A program made the translations under genes and the position numbers. Positions 60,987-64,000 of a stretch of 64,000 bases of DNA are shown piece by piece. The notes below the pieces were generated by a model, which was given only the letters and a program-made list of their open reading frames with translations, was not told the DNA's origin and ran no database searches. Positions within the stretch are counted from its first letter, which is position 1, and each line of letters starts with the position of its first letter. The DNA is taken from the NCBI GenBank assembly GCA_017516885.1, contig JAFXAR010000012.1:1-64000 (forward strand). Reading direction: 5' to 3'. This DNA is from Bacteroidaceae bacterium. GTDB taxonomy: Bacteria; Bacteroidota; Bacteroidia; Bacteroidales; Bacteroidaceae.

Positions 60987-62249
60987 CTAATTCTCTGCCA
61001 CCGTGAGCTTGACGAGTTCAATCTTTGTGCTCCGCTGCTTTATGATTCTTATGCGGAATTTGCCTATTGCTATAGTCTCGTTCAACTGAGGGAAGCGCTG
61101 GTGGTGTGACAGTATGAAACCGCCAAGTGTCTGGTATTCATCCGATTCGGGGATTTCAAGGTCAAACTGTTCGTTGATGCGTTCAATTTCAAGTCGTCCC
61201 GACAGGATATACTCATTCTCGCCGCTCTTTTTTGCTACAAGATTCTGGTTGTCATGCTCGTCCTCAATTTCTCCAATGATTTCCTCTACAAGGTCCTCCA
61301 GGGAGATGATTCCCGATGTCCCGCCGAATTCATCGACCACCACGGCAAGGGATTTCTTCTGCTGCAGCAGCCTTCGCATAAGCTTCTGTGCCGACAGTGT
61401 CTCGGGCACATATGGCATCTTGCAAATTTTCTGCTGCCATTTCTTGCCCAGGCGGAACAGTTCCGATGAGTGTATGTAGCCGATAATATTGTCAATGTTG
61501 TCCTTGAAAACAACGATTTTTGAGTGACCCGACTCTATGAATGCCGATTTAAGCTCCTCAAGCGGAGTGTTCACCTCAACGGCCTCAATCTCTGTGCGCG
61601 GCACATAGCAGTCCCTTACCTTTATGCTTGAAAAGTCGAGCGCGTTTTGGAATATAAGCACATCGTTGTCTATTTCCACCTTCTCGTCAGCATTGTCAAT
61701 AGAGGTTTGTATCAGGTTGTTGAGCTCGCGCTTTGTGAATGTTGTATCGCGTGCCTCGTCCTTTATCTTAACCCCGAACAGGCGCAGAATCATGCATGAG
61801 CATATTGTTGCGAATCTTGAGAAGGGGTAGAGCATAATGTATATTGGGTATAGCGGCAGAGCGAAGCGCTTGAGCGAACTGTTAGGGTCAATCCTGAAGA
61901 GTGCCTTGGGGACAAACTCTCCGGTGAATATTATGACGATAGTAGATATGATGGTCTCAAGCAGAAGCCTTACCGATTCGTTGTCCTGAAGCCCGGAGAG
62001 GATAGTCGCGTTCAGCAGCTTTGCCATCAGTATGCCGTAGATGACAAGAACGATGTTGTTGCCTACAAGAAGGCTTGATATAAAGTTGTTACTGTTTTCG
62101 TAGTATTTGTTTACGGTGTTTACGGTGAGGCTGTTCTCATTCTTGTCAATGCCGAAAAGCAGCCTGTTTGATGAAACGAATGCAATCTCCATTCCCGAAA
62201 ACAGCGCCGAGAACAGTATTACCACAATAAGCAGCAGTATTGTTAGCAT
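60987..62249 (-). CDS. CNNM/CorC-type membrane protein with CBS domains (GldE-like)
   Basis: A 420-aa inner-membrane protein. The N-terminal DUF21/CNNM domain (~1-185) has several hydrophobic helices (TILLLIVVILFSALFSGMEI). A pair of CBS domains (~205-325) includes SIKVRDCYVPRTEIEAV and GTSGIISLEDLVEEIIGEIE. A CorC_HlyC C-terminal domain spans ~335-420. This family transports or controls magnesium or cobalt. In Bacteroidota close relatives include the gliding protein GldE. It lies 1 base after lptC, so the two are co-translated in an envelope operon. Confidence 0.88.
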   Translation of the reverse strand: MLTILLLIVVILFSALFSGMEIAFVSSNRLLFGIDKNENSLTVNTVNKYYENSNNFISSLLVGNNIVLVIYGILMAKLLNATILSGLQDNESVRLLLETIISTIVIIFTGEFVPKALFRIDPNSSLKRFALPLYPIYIMLYPFSRFATICSCMILRLFGVKIKDEARDTTFTKRELNNLIQTSIDNADEKVEIDNDVLIFQNALDFSSIKVRDCYVPRTEIEAVEVNTPLEELKSAFIESGHSKIVVFKDNIDNIIGYIHSSELFRLGKKWQQKICKMPYVPETLSAQKLMRRLLQQKKSLAVVVDEFGGTSGIISLEDLVEEIIGEIEDEHDNQNLVAKKSGENEYILSGRLEIERINEQFDLEIPESDEYQTLGGFILSHHQRFPQLNETIAIGKFRIRIIKQRSTKIELVKLTVAEN

Positions 62250-62250
62250 A

Positions 62251-62853
62251 TTATTTCTCCTCCTCCTTCTTTTCCTTTATTGCGTAAATGCCCTTGGTGT
62301 TCTTGATTTCCCAAACGGTCATGTCCTGGTTTGATGAAAAGCCTACCCCTTCGGTTGTGTGCTCCGTCTGCTCAATCTTTATATATGCATCGGAGTATAT
62401 GAGTTCTTTTTCCTGGTCCCAGTACATGAGGTCGGTGTAGAAACGCTCGTTTTTTGGGTTCTTAATGTTTACGTTGCCAATGAGTTTCCACAACTTCTGC
62501 TGGGTGTAGTAGTATGCCGTGTCGCATTTTATTGTACCCTCAATTTCAAGCTCCTTGTTGAATTTTTCAAGATACACGCCTTTTTCCATAGCCCAGTATG
62601 GCGGCCTTCTCTTCTCAAAAACCTTCCATTCGTCGGCATATATCTTGTATGCGGTTCTTCCTGAATCGGCAATCTCAATAACAGCGTCCATGGTTGTCAT
62701 TATGGCAAGCGAGTCGGCCTCGCCCACATCTGCAACCCTTCTTTTCGTGTCGTCCTGGCACGAAATTTGAAAAAGCAGTACAACAATCACCGTAACAGCG
62801 ATTGTTGTACTGTGCAATATGCCTGATATTTTAGCGTATCTTGGTCGACTCAT
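62251..62853 (-). CDS. lptC: LPS export protein LptC
   Basis: A 200-aa bitopic protein with one N-terminal helix (ILHSTTIAVTVIVVLLFQIS) and a periplasmic beta-jellyroll of the LptC/OstA-like fold (KGVYLEKFNKELEIEGTIK, KLWKLIGNVNIKNPKNERF). LptC accepts lipopolysaccharide from the LptBFG transporter and passes it to LptA. It overlaps the upstream TPR gene by 23 nt and is followed by the CorC-like gene after one base. KDO synthesis (kdsA) elsewhere in the window agrees with an LPS-type envelope. Confidence 0.88.
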   Translation of the reverse strand: MSRPRYAKISGILHSTTIAVTVIVVLLFQISCQDDTKRRVADVGEADSLAIMTTMDAVIEIADSGRTAYKIYADEWKVFEKRRPPYWAMEKGVYLEKFNKELEIEGTIKCDTAYYYTQQKLWKLIGNVNIKNPKNERFYTDLMYWDQEKELIYSDAYIKIEQTEHTTEGVGFSSNQDMTVWEIKNTKGIYAIKEKKEEEK

Positions 62854-64000
62854 TTATCCAACCGCCTACTTGTATTGCCTTGCCTTTCTGGTAGCCTCTC
62901 ATGAAGAGCTCGTCAACAGGAGGGACGTTCTTCTTGTAAACCTCTGCGTATCTGTCAGCCTCTCTCTTCACTGAAGGGTCAACCTTCTTTGCGCGGTCAA
63001 GGCGGTCGAGGCACACATAGTATGTGCATGCGTTCTCAAAGTCGTCAGAACTCCACTTGGGGCCCATGTGGTAGCACTGCGCAATGAGAATGTGCGGGTC
63101 GCCATACTTTGAGTTGAACGAGAGGGCCTTGTTCGCATAGCGGCGTGCGCTCTCAAAGTTCTTTCTGTCAAGGTAGATGTAGCCTACAAGGTTGCAGAGC
63201 TCAGCCTTCTTTGTAACACTGGTCTCAAGCTCAATGGCCTGGTCAAAGTACTCAAGAGCCTTGGCAATTTCGCCCTTCTTGTAGTAGCGGTAGCCGCAAC
63301 CCATGGCAGCCTTGGCAGTAGGCTCAATCTGGTGCGCATACTCTGCAGCGTTAAGGTATACCTCTTCGTTTGTACACTTTAGCATGCTCATTACAGAGAT
63401 AACCTTGTTAAGGTACTCAAGATTGGTCTTGTTCTCCTCGAGCTTAGCACCGTAGATATTGCTCAAGTCCTCGCACGATGCTGCGCCGCTGTTGATGAAA
63501 TATGCGTCAATGTTGCCCTTTACAATACGTGAGGCGTCAATCATTTTCTCGTATTTCATTGCGTTGATGCTGTCCTTGGGGTCACCCTCGGCCTCATATT
63601 TCTTTCGGCATCGGTTAATGTCATCGTAGTAGCGGTCAATTACCTCAACAATGTACTCCTGTGCGTTCAGGTAGTCCTCAACCAGCTGGCTGCTGTGGCT
63701 TTTGTCCTGCTTGTACTTCTGCACTGAGTACTTCATGAAGTTCTGGGTTACAGTGTACTCTGAATCGCCCTTCTCAATCTCAACCGACTTCGCAAGCATG
63801 CTGTATACAGAGTCAACCGGAGCGTTCTTGTGGTACTTGATGTAGTCAAGCGCCTTCTTTCCCAAAATCTTTCCGGCAGAGAGTTTTGTTTCAGTTACCT
63901 CCTGGAGCTTGTCAATGTATTTTATCTGCTGGTCGTATGTGCCCATCAGAAGATTTATGTATTCGCTCTTCTTTGCAGGGTCGCTCTCTCTCTTAATCAT
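62831..64000 (-). CDS. TPR-repeat protein, cut by the window edge
   Basis: At least 389 aa of a tetratricopeptide protein whose N-terminus runs beyond position 64000. A methionine codon happens to fall at the edge, but there is no signal peptide there, so the true start is probably outside. TPR units are clear from about residue 200 of the visible part, in the region with ALEYFDQAIELETSVTKKAE and SARRYANKALSFNSKYGDPH. Overlap with lptC (23 nt) makes it part of the lptC/CorC-like operon, perhaps as a periplasmic assembly factor. Confidence 0.8.
   Translation of the reverse strand: MIKRESDPAKKSEYINLLMGTYDQQIKYIDKLQEVTETKLSAGKILGKKALDYIKYHKNAPVDSVYSMLAKSVEIEKGDSEYTVTQNFMKYSVQKYKQDKSHSSQLVEDYLNAQEYIVEVIDRYYDDINRCRKKYEAEGDPKDSINAMKYEKMIDASRIVKGNIDAYFINSGAASCEDLSNIYGAKLEENKTNLEYLNKVISVMSMLKCTNEEVYLNAAEYAHQIEPTAKAAMGCGYRYYKKGEIAKALEYFDQAIELETSVTKKAELCNLVGYIYLDRKNFESARRYANKALSFNSKYGDPHILIAQCYHMGPKWSSDDFENACTYYVCLDRLDRAKKVDPSVKREADRYAEVYKKNVPPVDELFMRGYQKGKAIQVGGWINESTKIR

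Overview
The window looks like a chromosomal segment of a Bacteroidales bacterium. The main clues are promoters of the Bacteroidota type (TTTG, about 20 nt, TAnnTTTG) at 44654-44685 and 55201-55232, a secreted GH85 enzyme with a type IX secretion C-terminal signal, paired outer-membrane and lipoprotein genes of Bacteroidota type, the debranching enzyme/GT4/GH57 glycogen cluster, and the lptC/CorC-like/PpiD-like block. The family within the order cannot be fixed from the sequence alone.

Left third (1 to about 21.4 kb): an accessory island, almost all on the minus strand and A+T-rich in patches. It starts with a small mobile module: a Rep_trans-like replication protein, a NUMOD3-like mini-protein and a tyrosine recombinase (176-2709). 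Next is a tight eight-gene operon, 13110 to 2998: Fic protein, type III-like methyltransferase, type III-like helicase-nuclease, a 71-aa protein, a DndD/SMC-like ATPase, a HerA-like ATPase, a zinc-ribbon protein and a small membrane protein. I read it as a composite anti-phage, modification-linked system. It is followed by an FRG-domain protein, a scrambled gene remnant, an ArdA-type antirestriction protein, a cluster of nine TGATACAA iterons (16927-17164), an XRE regulator, an unknown protein, a HigB/HigA-like toxin-antitoxin pair whose antitoxin carries a zinc-peptidase domain, and a small HTH protein.

Centre (21.4-35 kb): a probable stand-alone small RNA (about 21472-21732, 6S/Bacteroidales-1 candidate), dnaE-trxA-hypothetical, a DUF5723-like outer-membrane protein with its lipoprotein partner, and ilvA-ridA. 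A 2.3-kb insertion then lies behind tRNA-Arg(TCT). It is bounded by 69/82-nt direct repeats that include the tRNA 3' end, and carries a frameshifted GIY-YIG-like gene and an AAA/DUF4143 ATPase. A Crp/Fnr regulator follows.

Right part (35-64 kb) is core metabolism and envelope biogenesis: GH85 endoglycosidase; miaA, lipid kinase, kdsA and a DUF5686-like barrel; the glycogen operon; a TPR protein with glnS; a CtpA-type S41 protease; two identical tRNA-Asn genes; exported proteins with an ECF sigma/anti-sigma pair; a SurA/PpiD-like foldase; a MITE-like 168-bp repeat; and a CorC-like protein, LptC and a TPR protein cut by the window edge. Many operons end in long, nearly loop-less perfect palindromes rather than textbook hairpin plus T-tract terminators.
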